The notes beneath the pieces are model-generated. The model saw nothing but the letters and a program-made list of their open reading frames with translations, did not search any database and was not told where the DNA came from. A DNA stretch of 64,000 nucleotides from Acinetobacter sp. SFB (GTDB lineage: Bacteria > Pseudomonadota > Gammaproteobacteria > Pseudomonadales > Moraxellaceae), in assembly GCF_001647545.1 (NCBI RefSeq), contig NZ_LSZH01000016.1, forward strand, positions 124,001-188,000. Direction: 5' to 3'. Position 1 is the stretch's first letter. Every line of letters begins with the position of its first letter. Positions 63,113 through 64,000 of the stretch are shown here, one piece after another. The position numbers were made by a program, and so were the translations under genes.

Positions 63113-64000
63113 AAACATTGTTAATGGGAGAACTCAGCACATTACCTGTGGTACTGCGCCATTTACTGAAATTGCAGCATGGTCAGCTGATCTTCAAAGG
63201 GGTCTGGAACGGAATTGTTGGGGAAAACAGTGACTTGCATGCAGTGATTCAGGTACACGACACACGTCTCATGGATTTACTGTTCAAAAATGGGGTTCTG
63301 GGTGCAGCGGAAGGCTTTATTCTGGGTTACTGGAGCAGTGAGGATCTGGTCAAGGTGATTCAAATTTTGGCCCGCAACCGTGATGTGCTGGACCGGATGA
63401 ATCAGAATGCTGTGGTTAAGGCCAGCCAGTTCTTTTTAAAGACTTGGTATAAATCACGTAAAAACTCGATTGATGGCAGCCGTAAAAATATTGCCGAGCA
63501 TTATGACCTGAGCAATGAATTTTTTAAACTGTTCCTCGATTCCAGCATGATGTATTCAAGTGCGGTGTTTAAAGAGCCGAGCATGAGCCTGGAACAAGCC
63601 TCAGACTATAAAAAAGAGCTGATCTGCCAGAAACTGCAGCTTAAGCCGATGGATCATCTGGTTGAAATCGGCAGTGGCTGGGGTGGTTTTGCCATTTATG
63701 CCGCCCAGCATTATGGCTGTAAAGTCACCACCATTACCATATCCAAGGCCCAGTATGAAGAGGCTGTGGACCGAGTGAGAGCAGCGGGACTGGCGCATCG
63801 GGTCGATGTGCAGCTGAAAGATTATCGCTTGCTGGAAGGTAAATACGACAAACTGGTGTCGATTGAAATGATTGAAGCCGTGGGTGAACAGTATTTACCG
63901 ACCTATTTTAATAAATGCCGTCAGCTGTTGAAGCCGAATGGTTTGGCACTGATTCAGGCCATCACTATTGAAGATGCACGTTATGAAAAAGCCCTAAATA
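63109..64000 (+). CDS. cfa: Cyclopropane-fatty-acyl-phospholipid synthase, 3' end outside window
   Basis: 297 codons present. NSIDGSRKNIAEHYDLSNEFF and LDSSMMYSSAVF precede the SAM-binding motif LVEIGSGWGGFAIYAA; VTTITISKAQYE and VSIEMIEAVGEQY follow. Transfers a methylene from S-adenosylmethionine to an unsaturated acyl chain. ATG 63109 overlaps the DUF1365 stop. The gene continues past the right edge. Confidence 0.93.
   Translation, partial: MKTLLMGELSTLPVVLRHLLKLQHGQLIFKGVWNGIVGENSDLHAVIQVHDTRLMDLLFKNGVLGAAEGFILGYWSSEDLVKVIQILARNRDVLDRMNQNAVVKASQFFLKTWYKSRKNSIDGSRKNIAEHYDLSNEFFKLFLDSSMMYSSAVFKEPSMSLEQASDYKKELICQKLQLKPMDHLVEIGSGWGGFAIYAAQHYGCKVTTITISKAQYEEAVDRVRAAGLAHRVDVQLKDYRLLEGKYDKLVSIEMIEAVGEQYLPTYFNKCRQLLKPNGLALIQAITIEDARYEKALN

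Noticed and set aside
1..64000. tRNA, rRNA, prophage structural genes, conjugation genes
   Set aside because: None recognised on either strand by reading; a tRNAscan or profile search could still find short items.

Overview
The window is AT-rich gammaproteobacterial DNA, most likely Acinetobacter (Moraxellaceae). The pointers are the gene set (meta-hydroxy-aromatic catabolism, desaturase/DUF1365/cyclopropane-synthase operon, AAHS transporter, BigR/YeeE/persulfide dioxygenase operon), a Rep_3 initiator with a DUF5710 tail and 22-bp iterons, and worn IS6-, IS5- and IS3-family fragments with the GGCACTGTTGCAAA type of terminal repeat. Species and replicon type are inferred; no marker gene settles them.

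Layout. 1-6.4 kb: a LOV-GGDEF-EAL protein cut by the left edge, a membrane diguanylate cyclase, NAD-malic enzyme and a Dps ferritin. 7.4-11.3 kb: a complete plasmid-type replication and partition module (rep, iteron origin with a DnaA box, parA, parB) punctuated by three copies of the palindrome TGTAGCAANTTGCTACA, probably parS or operators. So the DNA is either a large plasmid carrying housekeeping-like genes or a chromosome with an integrated plasmid. 11.3-27.5 kb: accessory DNA with two decayed toxin-antitoxin loci, a secreted lipase, an SDR enzyme, a Fic AMPylase, a Sel1-repeat protein, a sulfide-detoxification operon (its TauE gene broken by one stop codon), a cytochrome b561, a VIT-type metal transporter and many IS scars.

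27.5-51 kb is the core: a catabolic island. Gentisate branch: 3-hydroxybenzoate 6-hydroxylase, gentisate dioxygenase, maleylpyruvate isomerase, fumarylpyruvate hydrolase, OprD porin, aldehyde dehydrogenase. CoA module: CaiB-type CoA-transferase, acyl-CoA dehydrogenase, enolase-superfamily enzyme, alpha-methylacyl-CoA racemase, AAHS transporter. Homogentisate branch: flavin monooxygenase plus DUF2783 partner, fumarylacetoacetase, maleylacetoacetate isomerase, VOC protein, 3-oxoacid CoA-transferase, and a thiolase destroyed by an IS3 fragment. One TetR regulator sits in the middle, and a shared operator (CAACCAACnnGTTGGTTG) lies in front of nearly every transcription unit, which suggests one regulon. 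No homogentisate 1,2-dioxygenase is encoded here.

51-59 kb: a cold-shock protein, small unknown ORFs, and a two-partner secretion pair (TpsB, short TpsA with a proline-rich tail) followed by an L,D-transpeptidase. 59-64 kb: a lipocalin and a membrane-lipid operon (desaturase, FAD oxidoreductase, DUF1365, cyclopropane-fatty-acid synthase) running off the right edge. No tRNA, rRNA, CRISPR, relaxase or conjugation gene was seen.
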